The notes under the pieces: model-generated
What the model saw: the letters and a program-made list of their open reading frames with translations, nothing else
Database searches by the model: none
Told to the model about the DNA's origin: nothing
Assembly (NCBI GenBank): GCA_027704905.1
Contig: CM051019.1
Location: 57,405 to 121,404, forward strand
DNA from: Muraenolepis orangiensis
Lineage: Eukaryota; Chordata; Actinopteri; Gadiformes; Muraenolepididae
Length of the DNA stretch: 64,000 nucleotides
Direction: 5' to 3'
Shown: one piece after another, positions 9,053-20,395 of the stretch
Layout: every line of letters starts with the position of its first letter
How positions within the stretch are numbered: the first letter of the stretch is position 1
Made by a program: the position numbers and the translations under genes

Positions 9053-12000
9053 GGAGGAGAAGACGACAGCCTCCACGCGGCCTCCTCTGCAAGTAACGAG
9101 AGATGGTGAAAGACCAGCTCGTGAAACCAATGTCGCCACCCAATCATCGTCAAGCTGACAGACCAAGGCGTAAAAAGTCGGGGGGATGCAAGTCCACGCC
9201 AGGACGGGTATCCATCCCGACGGTCGACCACCAAGGTCTGGCAGTGCTCCAGCTAAACGTAGAGGGCCTCACCAACGCCAAACTCGAGATCATAAGTCAC
9301 CTCGCCGACTCCCACAAGGTTGCAGCTGTCCTCCTACAGGAAACCCACTGTATGGTTGAAGACACCCTCAAGCTGCCCGGGTTCCACCTAGCTGGTTCCA
9401 TCCTCAGCAGACATCACGGTATTGCGACCTTTGTGAGGTCTGATCTGGGGTGGACAGCCACTGGCCAATCTCCACCAAGTGCCAGCGTTGAGTGGCTGTC
9501 CACCAAGATACAGGCAACATCTGTTGTAAATGTGTACAAGCCTCCACCATCTACACTGACCGTGTCGGCCCTCCCGCTTGCCCAGGCACCTGCCATCTAT
9601 GCAGGGGACTTTAACGAGCCACCAAGTTTCCACTCTTCAAGATGGAACACCTTCACCAACCCAGACCTCGCATTTGCTGTATGCCACAACAGCGACCCAA
9701 TTCCGGAGAGACAGGTCATTGATAGGTTCCCCCGGTCACACCACCGACCGTCTGTCATCAAAGCCCCCTCACTGGTGCAGCCGGTAGAGGGTAAACCTGT
9801 CCGTAGGTGGAACTTCCGGAAGGCCAACTGGCAGGCATTCACCACGGAGACAGAGAGAACATCAGCCTGTCTCCCGGACCCAGACATTGCTGATGTGGAC
9901 TCAGCATATGCAGCCTACTGCGAAGTTCTCCTAAGTGCAGCAAAGAAGACGATCCCTCGCGGCTACAATGCGAGCTACATCCCGGGCTGGGACGAAGAGT
10001 GCAACCACCTCCTGCGTGAACATCAGCAGGCTGGCTCAAGGGAGGATGTGGAAGCGACTGCAACGGCACTACTCCACAAGCTGGACGCCACCCGAAGGGC
10101 CAGATGGACTGAAACCGTTGAGTCAATCGATTTCACCCATTCCAGCCGTAAGGCGTGGCAGACCATCAACCAGCTCACTGGCAGGAAAACAACACCCCCC
10201 AAGTGCCCTGTGACAGCAGATGCCATTGCAGCCCAGCTCCTGAAGAACAGCCAATTCCAAAGTTCAGATAAGAACTTTGCCCGCTCTACACTGTGCGAGA
10301 TATCTTCCCTCTCTAGGGCATCCAGTGTCGATGTTGACATGTCCGGACAGTTTACAACAGCTGAACTTAGGGCGGCCATCGGCAACCTTAGGCAAGGCAA
10401 GTCCCCGGGGCATGACAACATCCACCCAGAGTTCGTGACCCACCAGAGTGAGACAACATCTGCCTGGCTGTGCTCTTTTTCTCATCCTGCTTCCAGAGGT
10501 CCAAACTGCCGAAGACCTGGCGCCGTGCTGCTGTTATCGCCCTGCTGAAACCAGGCAAAACTGCGGAAGACCCTAAGGCCTACAGACCCATCTCGCTGCT
10601 CTGCGTCCCATTCAAGATACTGGAGAGGATGATCCTCAGCCGCATAGAGCCAGTAGTGGACCCACAGCTTCCAAGGGAACAGGCTGGTTTCCGGCGGGGC
10701 AGGTCAACAGTAGATCAGGTAACCCTGCTCACCCAGGACATCGAGGACAGCTTTCAGGCCAAAGAGAAAGTTGGGGTTGTGTTGCTTGACCTAACAGCCG
10801 CATATGACACCGTCTGGCACCGTGGACTTCACCTGAAGCTGCTGAGGACTATCCCAGACCGGCATATGGTGAAGTTCATAATGGAGATGCTGTCCAACCG
10901 CAGCTTCATCCTCCGAACCAGCGATGGCCAGCGAAGCAGACTGAGGAGATTGAGAAACGGGGTGCCACAGGGGTCTGTCCTCTCACCACTGCTGTTCAAT
11001 ATTTACATCCACGACCTCCCGGAGACAACATCCAGACAATATGGTTACGCGGATGATCTGGCCATCATGCTGCGTCGAACAACATGGTCAGCGGTGGAAC
11101 AGGGTCTCAACCAGGACATGGGCATCTTGGCTGCCTACCTGCGCAAGTGGCGTCTGCAGCTCAGTACTGGGAAGACTGTGTCGGCCGCATACCACCTGTG
11201 CAACAGAGAGGCCAAAAGGGAACTGTCGGTGTCCGTCGACAACAAGCGTCTGGAGCACCAACTAGCCCCCAAGTACCTCAGTGTTTGGCTGGACAGGACA
11301 CTGTCCTACAAACGGCACCTTGAGGAAGTGAGAGCCAAAGTGACAGCAAGGGTCTCGCTTATCCGCCGCCTTGCTGGCACAACCTGGGGTGCCTCCGCCA
11401 GGACACTCCGAATCTCCACACAAGCCCTGGTGTTCTCTGCTGCCGAATACTGCGCCCCAGTCTGGAGTAGAAGCCCACATGTGAAGAAGGTTGATCCTAT
11501 CATCAACAATGCCCTTCGGATCATAACCGGTTGCCTAAAGCCCACCCCCGTGTCCTACCTGCCAGTCCTAGCGGGAATTGCCCCGGCCGGTCTCCGACGA
11601 GAGGCCGCTATCCTCGCACTTGCAAGGAAAGCCCAAGAACATGACTGGCATATCCTGCACGAAACAACAACAAAGGCAGCGCCCCCAAGCAGACTCAAGT
11701 GCCGTCACCCCTACAACAGGACAGCACAAGAGATGCTTGGTTCCATCCCTGAGGACCTGTCTACAAGGGCATGGCTAGCAACTTCCTGGAAGCAGGAATG
11801 GGAGTCGGCTGAGCCCACACGTCTGCACCATCACATCCAAGATCTGGGAGATGGAGTCGAAGGAGAACATCTACCACGCCGGCATTGGACCCTGCTGAAC
11901 CGCCTCCGTACTGGGGTTGGTCGCTTCAAAGCGTCCATGAAGGAGTGGGGCCTGGCAGACAGCGCAGTATGTGAGTGTGGCGAGCCTGAGCAGACTGCCG

Positions 12001-12135
12001 ACCACATAATCACCACCTGTCCTCTGTACAGACCTCCTTCAGAGGCTGGCCTCTTCCATGTGGGACCAGAGACGAGAGCGTGGCTTTGTGACACTGAGCT
12101 GGACATATGATGATGATACACGAAAGAAGAAAAAA
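9053..12135 (+). mobile_element. I/Jockey-group non-LTR retrotransposon
   Basis: A LINE coding for an apurinic-type endonuclease, a reverse transcriptase with YADD, and a C-terminal cysteine-histidine motif (CECGEPEQTADHIITTCP). The stop codon at 12108-12110 is followed by a (TGA)n-like run and an ACGAAAGAAGAAAAAAGAAG tail. The C-terminal CxCG...H...CP motif and the RT blocks point to the I/Jockey group; the clade (for example Nimb or Jockey) cannot be fixed by eye. The next LINE begins about 100 bp downstream. Confidence 0.75.
9103..12110 (+). pseudogene. Endonuclease-RT polyprotein of the I/Jockey-like LINE, one frameshift
   Basis: The first frame (9103-10548) carries LQLNVEGL, LLQETH, VYKPP and AGDFNEPP, then a PRSHHRPSVI block and the linker WNFRKANWQAF. 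The second frame (from about 10470) carries LPKTWRRAAVIALLKPGK, AYRPISLLCVPFKILERM, LDLTAAYDTVWHRG, NGVPQGSVLSPLLFNIYI, GYADDLAI (near 11040) and PKYLSVWLDRTLSYKRHLE. The two halves overlap at a T-run (GCTCTTTTTCTC near 10471), where one frameshift separates them. The endonuclease jumps from AGDFN to a HSSRWNTFTNPDLAF segment with less spacing than relatives have, suggesting an internal deletion. Otherwise well preserved. Confidence 0.8.
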
Positions 12136-12237
12136 GAAGATGTGTGTGGGGGTCTGTGTTGGTCTGTTACTTCACTACATGGACACTGCTTTACAACTAT
12201 GGTCAAATTGGAAATTGGCTGAGACAATCTTATCTGC

Positions 12238-15150
12238 GGGAACCATCACCTTATCGTGGTGGAGAGGTTTGCGTGTCCCTGTGAACCTGAGAGCTGTGTT
12301 GTCTGGAGCCTAGTGCTCCTGGAAGGGTCTCCCATGGCAGATTGGTCTCAGGGGAGGGGCCAGACTAAGAATGGTTCAAAGACCCTAATGGACAAACAAA
12401 CAAGTAGAAGTGAGGATACCCTGCCCGGAGGAAGCCCGGGGCCCTTTTCCGCAGCCAGGCCTGGAAAGAGGGCCAGCGAGCGCCTGGTGGCCGGGTTAGC
12501 CACGGAGCCCGGACGGGCATAGCCAGAAAAAGCAACGTGGCCACTTCTCCTTCCCGCGGACCCACCACCTACGGGAAGAACCGCTGGGGTCGGGTGCACT
12601 GCCAGTTAGGAGGCAGTGAAGGCAGGGGGCATCGACGGACCAAACCCAGCCAACAGAGACTGGCTTTGGGGACGTGGAATGTCACCTCTCTGGGGGGGAA
12701 GGAGCCTGAGCTTGTGTGGGAGGTGAAGCGCTACCAATTAGATCTGGTGGGGCTTACCTCTACGCACAGCACTGGCTCTGGAACTAAACTCCTGGATAGG
12801 GGTTGGACTCTTTCCTTCTCTGGAGTTGCTCAGGGTGTGAGGCGCCGGGCGGGTGTGGGGATACTCACAAGTCCCCGCCTGAGTGCCGCTTTGTTGGAGT
12901 TTACCCCGGTGGACGAGAGGGTCGCCTCCCTACGCCTTAGGGTCATGGGAGGGAAAACTCTGACTGTTGTTTGTGCCTATGCACCAAACAACAGTTCGGA
13001 ATATCCCGCCTTCTTGCACACCCTGGATGGAGTCCTGCATGGGGCTCCTGAAGGGGACTCTATAGTCCTCCTGGGAGACTTCAACGCACACGTGGGTAAC
13101 GATGGGGAAACTTGGAGGGGCGTGTTGGGGATGAACGGCCTACCTGATCTGAACCTGAGTGGGGTTTTGTTATTGGATTTCTGTGCTAGTCATGGATTGG
13201 CCATAACAAACACCATGTTCAAACATAAGGATGCTCATAAGTGTACATGGTACCAGAGTACCTTAGGCCGAAGGTCAATGATCGATTTTGTTATCGTGTC
13301 ATCTGGCCTGAGGCCGCATGTTTTGGACACTCGGGTGAAGAGAGGGGCAGAGCTGTCAACCGATCACCATCTGGTGGTGAGTTGGGTAAGATGGCGGGGG
13401 AAGCCTCTGGACAGACCTGGTAAGCCTGAACGTGTAGTGCGGGTGAACTGGGAACGTCTGGTGGATGCCCCTGTCCGGGAGACCTTCAACTCCCACCTCC
13501 GGCGGAATTTTTCGGGCATCTCTGTGGAGGCTGGCGGCATTGAGCCAGAGTGGTCATTGTTCAAAGTTTCTATTGCCGAAGCTGCGGTTGAGAGCTGTGG
13601 CCTCAAGGTCATTGGTGCCTCAAGGGGCGGCAACCCTCGGACTTCGTGGTGGACATGGGTGGTCAGGGAAGCCGTCCGGCTGAAAAAGGAGGCTCAGTTG
13701 CGAGGTATCGACAGGCCAAGAGGACGGCAGCCTCGGCTGTAGCGGAGGCAAAGCAGCGGGTGCGGGAGGAGTTCGGAGAAGCCATGGAGAAGGACTTTCA
13801 GTCGGCACCAAAGTGTTTCTGGCAAACAATCCGGCGCCTCAAGAGGGGGAAGCGTGGATCCATCCAAGCTGTGTACAGTAAGGGTGGGACATTGCTGACC
13901 TCAACTGAGGAGGTGATCGGGCGGTGGAAAGAACACTTTGAGGAACTTCTTAACCCAACTACACCCTCAATGGTAGAGACAGAGCTGGAGGATGAAGGAC
14001 GGCAAACATTAATCTCCCTGGAGGAAGTCACTACGGTAGTCAAACACCTCCGCAGTGGCAAAGCCTCAGGGGTTGATGAGATCCATCCAGAAATGCTAAA
14101 GGCTCTGGGTGTTGATGGGCTGTCATGGATGACACGTCTTTTCAACATTGCGTGGAAGTCTGGGACAGTGCCTGAGGAGTGGCAAACGGGGGTGGTGGTA
14201 CCCCTGTTCAAAAAGGGTGACCAGAGGGTGTGTGCCAATTACAGGGGTATCACATTACTCAGCCTCCCTGGGAAAGTCTACTCCAAGGTGCTGGAAAGGA
14301 GGGTTCGGCCGATAGTCGAACCTCAGATTGAAGAGGAACAATGCGGATTCCGCCCTGGTCGTGGAACAACGGACCAGCTTTTCACTCTTGCAAGGATCCT
14401 GGAGGGAGCTTGGGAGTATGCCCATCCGGTCTACATGTGTTTTGTTGATTTGGAGAAGGCATATGATCGGGTCCCTCGGGAAATACTGTGGGGGGTGCTG
14501 TGGGAGTATGGGGTGCGGGGGTCACTGTTGAGGGCCATACAATCTCTCTACTCCCAAAGCAAGAGATGTGTCCGGATTCTCGGTAGTAAGTTAGGCCTGT
14601 TCCCAGTGGGTGTTGGCCTCCGCCAGGGCTGCGCTTTGTCACCTATCCTGTTTGTGATTTTCATGGACAGGATTTCAAGGCGTAGTCATGGAGGGGAGGG
14701 GTTTCAGTATGGTGGGCTCAGGATTGAATCGCTGCTGTTTGCAGATGATGTGGTCCTGTTTGCGTCATCAGTATGTAACCTTCAGCACTCACTGGATCGG
14801 TTTGCAGCGGAATGTGAAGCGGCTGGGATGAGGATCAGCACCTCCAAATCTGAGGCCATGGTTCTTAGCAGGAAACTGGTGGATTGTCTACTCCAAGTAG
14901 GGAGGGAGTCCTTATCCCAAGTGAAGGAGTTCAAGTATCTCGGGGTCTTGTTCTCGAGCGAGGGGAGGATGGAGCGTGAGATTGACAGGAGAATAAGTGC
15001 AGTAGGAGCAGTATTGGGTGCACTTTGGCGCACCGTTGTAACCAAAAGAGAGCTGAGCCAGAAGGCAAAGCTCTCGATCTACCGATCAGTCTTCGTTCCT
15101 ACCCTCACCTATGGCCATGAACAATGGGTAATGACCGAAAGGCAGACATC
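12238..15150 (+). mobile_element. RTE-type non-LTR retrotransposon, 3'-truncated
   Basis: Begins near GGGAACCATCACCTTATCGTGG, a 5' leader seen in fish RTE elements. Its endonuclease (LGTWNVTSLGGKE) and reverse transcriptase (FADDVVLFASS) follow. The coding region stops matching the family after YGHEQWVMTERQ near 15145, where a different LINE's 3' end takes over. The final part of the element is therefore missing. Confidence 0.75.
12537..15150 (+). pseudogene. RTE endonuclease-RT polyprotein, frameshifted and truncated
   Basis: The endonuclease frame (12537-13742) shows WNVTSL, VCAYAPNNSSEYPAFL, LLGDFNAHVGND, MIDFVIVSSGLRP and STDHHLVVSWVRW. After REAVRLKKEA near 13695 a deletion and frameshift drop part of the linker. 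The second frame resumes with VARYRQAKRTAASAVAEAK and carries the RT: KASGVDEIHPEML, ANYRGITLLSLPGKVYSKVL, GFRPGRGTTDQL, FVDLEKAYDRVPRE, GLRQGCALSPILFVIFMDRI, LLFADDVVLFAS and KEFKYLGVLFSSEGRMEREI. The frame then reads through a junction into unrelated LINE-tail codons and stops at 15292, giving a chimeric end. Confidence 0.8.
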
Positions 15151-15560
15151 AGTTGTTCATTTGACAGCTCCCAAAGTGCCAGGACTATGGCCATACTCAC
15201 TCTTCAATGATTGCATAAAGCGGCCAGCGGTCCAGTCGCCGGTATACCGCATCAGAACCAGCACCAGCAGGTTCAGGCAGTGCGCCTACTGAGCTGTTAG
15301 GAGTGCTGCTACTATTAGAACGTTGTCACCCATATGACACCGGGTCATACTCATACTGCTTTACTGGAATTATGACTGTTACTGCCTTAATACTAAAACT
15401 GCTTCTGCACTGTTCTCTGCTGTATTTATGATGCTGCTACCACGATGGTCACTTTATTTGTATTTGTATTATTATTATTCTTTATTAGTATTTTGGTGTT
15501 TTACTTCTGTTATTGTTGTAAACAATTCATACTGCGGGAGTTTTTTTACAACAAAATATT
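15151..15560 (+). mobile_element. LINE 3' end fragment (Rex1-group type)
   Basis: Coding end YRIRTSTSRFR followed by a T-rich 3'UTR with the block GTCACTTTATTTGTATTTG and an ending TTCATACTGCGGGAG. The same 3'UTR recurs at 35161-35345, at 39792-39894 continued at 43558-43650, and with a different end at 30690-30905. It marks the left edge of the LU gene array. Confidence 0.6.
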
Positions 15561-15960
15561 GTAGAAATGTCCTTCTGGGATACAAAGCAGTTCCCGCCAT
15601 TGGACAATTCAACATCCATACAATAAGTATGGATGTATATAAAAGCATCTTTCTTTCCAGCCTAAATATCTAATTTCCCATTAATGAATCATTTGCCTAA
15701 ATATAATTATGTACACTCATGTACAATTTCAAGTAATTATATTTGAATGGCTCTTCCAGCTGAAAAGGTTGAAGACCCGACCCCCCACACGATAGGCCTA
15801 TACCCAAACCTTACATGTACAATGTCACTGTGGCTCATTAGTGACTCATTCCAAAGAAACCTCATTCCTAAATGTCCCCAAATTAGTGTAAATACACTGC
15901 GCTCCCATTGCAAACAATAGAAAAAAAGAATGTCCGAGGCAGTCAATTCATGATAAAAGC
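15560..15960. other. 3' flank of LU gene A (unit repeated in all five copies)
   Basis: No gene. This stretch (CAGTTCCCGCCATTGG ... CTTTCCAGCCTAAATATC ... CATTGCAAACAATAG) is repeated before genes C and D, and in part before B and E. It is the transcriptional downstream flank of each minus-strand LU gene. Confidence 0.7.
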
Positions 15961-15966
15961 TTTATT
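15961..15966 (-). promoter_or_regulatory. Poly(A) signal of LU gene A
   Basis: AATAAA on the minus strand, about 108 bases beyond the stop codon of gene A. The matching hexamer follows genes C and D at the same spacing. In genes B and E the distance is stretched by a SINE. Confidence 0.7.
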
Positions 15967-16073
15967 GTGAGGCCGATCCACTTCCACTCTCTACATGCTA
16001 CATGAAGGGAAGCGGCACATTTAGTAGGTTCCTGGTATGTGGTTGACGTTTTAGTCCACAGGTTATGAAGGGT

Positions 16074-16795
16074 TCAGTTGCAGAGGTCAGACGAACAGCA
16101 GGAGACAGACATGAGGCGTGGCTGAGACTGCAGAAGGTGGCAATCCGACTGCTTCATGCAACGTTTGAAGTAATCTGGTCCTGAGATGAAGTAAATAAAA
16201 ATCAGACAGTAAATATGATTAGAAGAATGACAGTCATAATAATCATAGTATAACAGGTACATTTACATTTGACATTTAGGGCATTTGGCAGACGCCAAAA
16301 AAGGTATCACACATATCATGGACATGTGACAGTGGGAGAAATCTACAAATGTGAATACTTCCATACATTTGGGGTGAGACTAGGGAGTATGCACCAGGGC
16401 ACGGGAAGTAGACTTATCTTCACTCCATTAGTCCACTACCCGTGTACCTGGTACAGACCCATAATAAGTGTTATGAGAACTGTACTCAGAACTGTACACA
16501 GAACTGTACAAATAACTGTACACAGGGGGTCACTCACAAAACACTATGTTTCTCGAGGTGGGGAAGGGGTCTAACACAGAGGACTTCCAACAACGGTATG
16601 TAAGGTGAAACAAACACAAAGAAAGCAAACCCAAAGCACCGACAAGCTGAAACGGAGGAACTTAATAAGTAGAAAAAGACAACACATGCGTACAGAAGTA
16701 AGAGTAATCAGCACACAGTCATCCAACAAGAGCAGGAAAAACCAGGAGGCAGCTAGAGAAGTGCCATGACTTTGGCCTTTGAACCAGACGCTAGC

Positions 16796-16888
<93 letters not shown>

Positions 16889-17156
16889 ACTCACGCATAG
16901 GAGGCAGGAAAAACACGCGGGCGCACACGTCGCTGGATCCACTGCACGTCTCCACCGTGTTGCGACAGCCTCTATTGATACAGTGGTTGCACCTCAGAGC
17001 TTCTCCTGTGGATGAAGACGTGTACATTAGATGTTAGGTGTGTTGTTGCTGGTATCCCTTTGTGTGTCATTAAAATTGAGCCGTTCGGGTGTGTGAGGTC
17101 TACTCACCAAAGCTGAAGGCCACCGCAAGCACCAGAACAACCGCTAAAGTCTTCAT
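16074..17156 (-). CDS. LU gene A: secreted Ly6/uPAR-type three-finger protein
   Basis: Three coding exons on minus: 17156-17108, 17005-16895 and 16180-16074, joined at GTGAGT donors and CACAG/CTCAG acceptors, both introns phase 1. The product is 88 residues. A signal peptide (MKTLAVVLVLAVAFSFG) is followed by a mature chain starting EALRCNHC and ending SCCSSDLCN. The ten cysteines (five per mature exon), the LxCxxC start and the CC...CN end define the LU fold. There is no C-terminal hydrophobic GPI signal, so it should be secreted, like SLURP-type proteins. A TATA-like box lies at 17250-17258 and a poly(A) signal at 15961-15966. Ligand and tissue are unknown. Exon 2 and exon 3 codons differ strongly from gene B while exon 1 is identical. 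Confidence 0.85.
16261..16306 (+). repeat. Short interspersed fragment in LU intron 2 (A/C/D type)
   Basis: TACATTTACATTTGACATTT followed by GGCATTTGGCAGACGCC resembles the widespread fish repeat also seen near 62246-62300. It is present in genes A, C and D and absent from B and E (their intron reads AACAGGTATCACACAT), so it marks the A-type lineage. Confidence 0.6.
16800..16886 (+). repeat. (TG)n microsatellite abutting exon 2 donor, gene A
   Basis: 87 bp of TG. On the transcribed minus strand it is a CA repeat starting only about 8 bases inside intron 2, after GTGAGTGT. Homologous tracts are 50 bp (B), 75 bp (C), 90 bp (D) and 84 bp (E). Confidence 0.95.
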
Positions 17157-17249
17157 CTTACTCGTCTGTCTCTCTGGACCGAAACACTTAGTTTGTCTAG
17201 GTGAATAAGGGGTATGAGAATGAAGTGTCTGCTCCAGTGGCCTGAGCCG

Positions 17250-17258
17250 ATTTAAATA
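17250..17258 (-). promoter_or_regulatory. TATA-like box of LU gene A
   Basis: TATTTAAAT on minus, about 95 bases upstream of the ATG. It is conserved at the same place in B (30413-30421) and D (45356-45364). In C it falls in the assembly gap. Confidence 0.55.
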
Positions 17259-17339
17259 GTTGTCTGAAGGCTTGGGGAATTTCACATGTTGCGACATTCG
17301 CGGAACAATCCACGTAGTTATTCCCTCAATACATTTCAA

Positions 17340-17828
17340 TAAACACAGGGAAGGGAGTCAAGGTGTGTTTGTTGTTGGAGCTCTGCCCACTCGTGTAATA
17401 GATAATGTCCCTGCAGTGCTGTAGATAGTGTACCATGGTCAGTATGACTCAGTCTATGTGGTATCCCATGACAAGTCTTTCTTCCCAGCTGTGTGCTCGG
17501 ATATCTCTCGTTTCGCCACCTTTTGGATGAACAAAGACATCATTGTATCGAATCAAATGATGTGGGTACAACATGCACACAAACACATTTCACCCAGACG
17601 TCCATTCTTACACAACAACTGTGTCAATATTTAGCAGCTAGTGTTGACACAAATGACCATTGGTCATGGAAGTTAATAACAAATAATTATTAACAAATAT
17701 ATTTGAATTGATAATAATATTTGATCTCTAGAGATCTTCCTTATTCATATACTGTATATTTAATATCTATATATTGAGGTCACTATTGCTCAGGTATTCA
17801 AAAGAAGCAGCACACATTGAAATCTCCA
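17340..17828. other. No gene; unit repeated at 45446-45934
   Basis: AT-rich sequence between the gene A promoter and the LTR element. It is copied almost base for base at 45446-45934 (offset 28106). No coding potential is supported. Confidence 0.7.
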
Positions 17829-18017
17829 TGTCGTGTTATTTCACAAGCATACACGTGAGTCCTCTGTGTTTGATTGTAAGTGTCTTTTATTCGCTAGCTC
17901 CACATACAGCCGTCTCGCTCTGCTCCTAGCCTAGCCTGCTCTAGCGTACCTGGCCATGACGTCACTACGGTGGCCGGTACTCTGTGTTGTATAAACGCAC
18001 ACCTATTAACAATAACA
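17829..18017 (-). repeat. 3' LTR of Gypsy-type element, copy 1
   Basis: On minus it begins TGTTATTGTTAATAGG and ends AATAACACGACA, with GCGAATAAAAGAC as a poly(A) signal. The 74 bases nearest the outer edge recur at 22319-22392 as the partial 5' LTR (one visible base change, TGTCGTG to TGTCATG). Confidence 0.75.
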
Positions 18018-18042
18018 CCACATCTCCCTTTCTAGAATCAAT
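18018..18042 (-). other. Polypurine tract of the Gypsy-type element
   Basis: TAGAAAGGGAGATGTGG on the minus strand directly precedes the 3' LTR, the expected position of the plus-strand primer of an LTR element. Confidence 0.6.
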
Positions 18043-18313
18043 GAGTAGACTGTCAATGATTCACCAGACCTTAGAGGATTATTCTGCCTCTATATCTAAA
18101 AGGTCTGTTCCTATCTGAACTGATCAAATAACTGCTTTTACCTAAAGCCCTATAAAAACATAGGCTATATTAAACACAGCATTTATCTTTAGAAGCCCTC
18201 ATATCTAAACGAACATATCAGAACATGAACACATTTCTTAGCTTAAAATAAACTTATATTACGGGAATGTCTCTTTTTCTTTTTAGTCTCTTACAAGTCC
18301 AACCTAGTTGGTT

Positions 18314-20395
18314 TCACCACGACTCTCCCAGACCTGGTACTGGGAGTAGCTGGTGGTTGCGGGACATTCTGCTTTGGAGGTTCTGCCAAACTCCTTCCCA
18401 GAAGTTGCTCAGTAACACCACCTCCATGGGATGGGGATGAGATGGCGGCCGTTTCGCCTTACTGTCCCATGAGGTCCATCCACAATGTATGAACGCGGCG
18501 TAGAGTGGCTGCTGACCACAACTCCAGTTGCACTTTGATCTGTGACCCACACTTCCTTTCCGGGAGTGAGCCCGTCGAGGCTTTGTGCATGATGACGCCG
18601 GTTGTAGCTTTGCTTTTAGGAAGAGCAGGGACAGTAGAGCAGGAAGCGTTGGCACTGTCGTGCGGAGTCTCCTACCCATCAGAAACTGCCGTATGCAATT
18701 ACCGCGCTCTGTATGCTAGCAGAGCGCGGTATAGGTCAGCTGCTTTCTTCAGAAGACCTTTTACTGTCTTGACGGCACGTTCTGCTTCCCCATTACTTTG
18801 CGGATATCTCGGGCTGCTTGTGACATGGCGAAACCCGTAGGACGCTGCAAACGCTGCAAAGGCCATTCCGGAGAACTGCGACCCGTTGTCCGTCACCAGT
18901 TCCTCCGGGATACCGTGCCGTGCGAAGATCGATTTGAGGTGGTGGATGATGGATGATCAACAGGTCTGCTCCCAACTTCTGCCATGGTCTCCCCGAGTAT
19001 TGAGATGGCATCGGCTGTGGCTCCTTTTGGTTCTGTTTCTCTTTGCTGCATGTTCGGCAGTTGAGAACTAACTCACTCAGCTGCTGGCTCAGCCCGGCCA
19101 CCATACAGACTGTTGTGCGCGCTCCCTCCACTTTACCACCCCCTGGTGGCCTTCATGCAGCCTGGCAAGCACATCATTCCTCATTGTTGAAGGGATGACA
19201 AGCCTGCTTCCCCTCAGCAAGAGTCCATCCTCTACTGTGAGTAACACCTGTTCCGCCCAGTACAGCCTGAGAGCCGGTTTACTGTTGTTGTGTGCTGGCC
19301 ATCCCTCTGCACTCAGCTGCATCACCCGTGCGCACACACTGTCCCTCCTCAGCTGCTCTCTCAGCTCCTCCAGGTAGGGGGCGCTCGCTGGCAGGTTCTC
19401 CAATATCATGTCCACGTAGATGTTTATATTCTCAAACAACTTCTCATCCAGTGTTTCCCTCCTCTTCACAGGAGCACGTGAGAGCGGATCAGCAGTCCAC
19501 AGGCACTTCCCTGGCACATGAGAAATGGAGTAGGAATAGCGCATCAGGTGCATCCGGAAGCGCAGAATCCGCGGAGGGAGAGCATCCAACGCCTGAGATC
19601 CCAGGAGACTCAGGAGAGGCTTGTGATCCGTCTCTAGCTGGAAGTGTCTGCCGATGAGAAAGTTGCGAAACCTCTCGCAAGCCCAGGTCAGGCCTAAGGC
19701 CTCCATCTCGACCTGCGCGTATCTCTGCTCAGTTTGGGTGAGAGACCGTGACACGTAGGCTACTGGTCTCCACACCCATTTTTGGAGGAGCACACTCCCT
19801 AAGCCGTAAGACGACGCGTCTGCTGAGACTTTGCACTCCCTGTTGGGATCATACATGGCCAACACTGGTGGGGATATTAGTGCATCCTTCAAATCTTGGA
19901 AGGCCTGCTTGATGCCCCACAGCCAGCAGTTCTTCTTTGACAGAAGGTCTCGCAGAGGCTTGTCTCTCTCCGCCAGCTGCGGGATAAACTTCCCCAGCTG
20001 GTTTACCATGCCGAGAAAGCTTCTCAGCTCACTCACGTTCGTCGGCTCCTCCATCCTCCTTACGGCCTCCATCTTACTCGGGTCGGGGCTAATGCCGCTG
20101 GTGGAGATAATATGGCCTGGAAAGGTCACCTCTTCTTCTGACAGGTCGCACTTAGCTATGTTCTGTGTGCAGGTGTCGAGGGACGTACACATCCTCCAAC
20201 ACCTCTTTCTGTCCCTTCCTCAGCAACAGTGTGGCGACGCCCACAACATCTAGTGGACTCCTCCCAGGTCCCATCAGTGGCTTAGTTGACTTCCGGAGGG
20301 TAGGTGGATTTTTGTCTCTGTAAATCTCTTGGAATACAGTGTGAGGCATCACTGTAACATCAGCACCGGTGTCTATTTTGACCCAGCCGACACCA
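18314..20395 (-). pseudogene. Gypsy pol remnant: protease, RT end, RNase H, integrase (copy 1)
   Basis: Read right to left, the protease shows KIDTGADVTVMPH with the DTG active site at 20365-20373. The frame then jumps near 20170 into the RT connection (AKCDLSEEEVTFPGHIIST). The catalytic RT core with YxDD is therefore missing. RNase H keeps its acidic residues in VSADASSYGLG, EMEALGLTWACERF and LETDHKPLLSLL. Integrase has the HHCC region (LHEGHQG, CRTCSKEK) and a core with TDNGSQF and YPQSNGEAERAVK. These parts lie in different frames. The element can no longer copy itself. Confidence 0.8.

Noticed and set aside
16074..17156. LU genes as venom-type toxins
   Set aside because: The three-finger fold and exon divergence resemble toxin families, but the same fold is common in non-toxic secreted Ly6 proteins and nothing here indicates venom function.
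18505..18840. Plus-strand frames opposite the Gypsy pol and gag (for example 18505-18840, 19292-19657, 21562-21894)
   Set aside because: They are antisense shadows of the integrase, RNase H and gag remnants.
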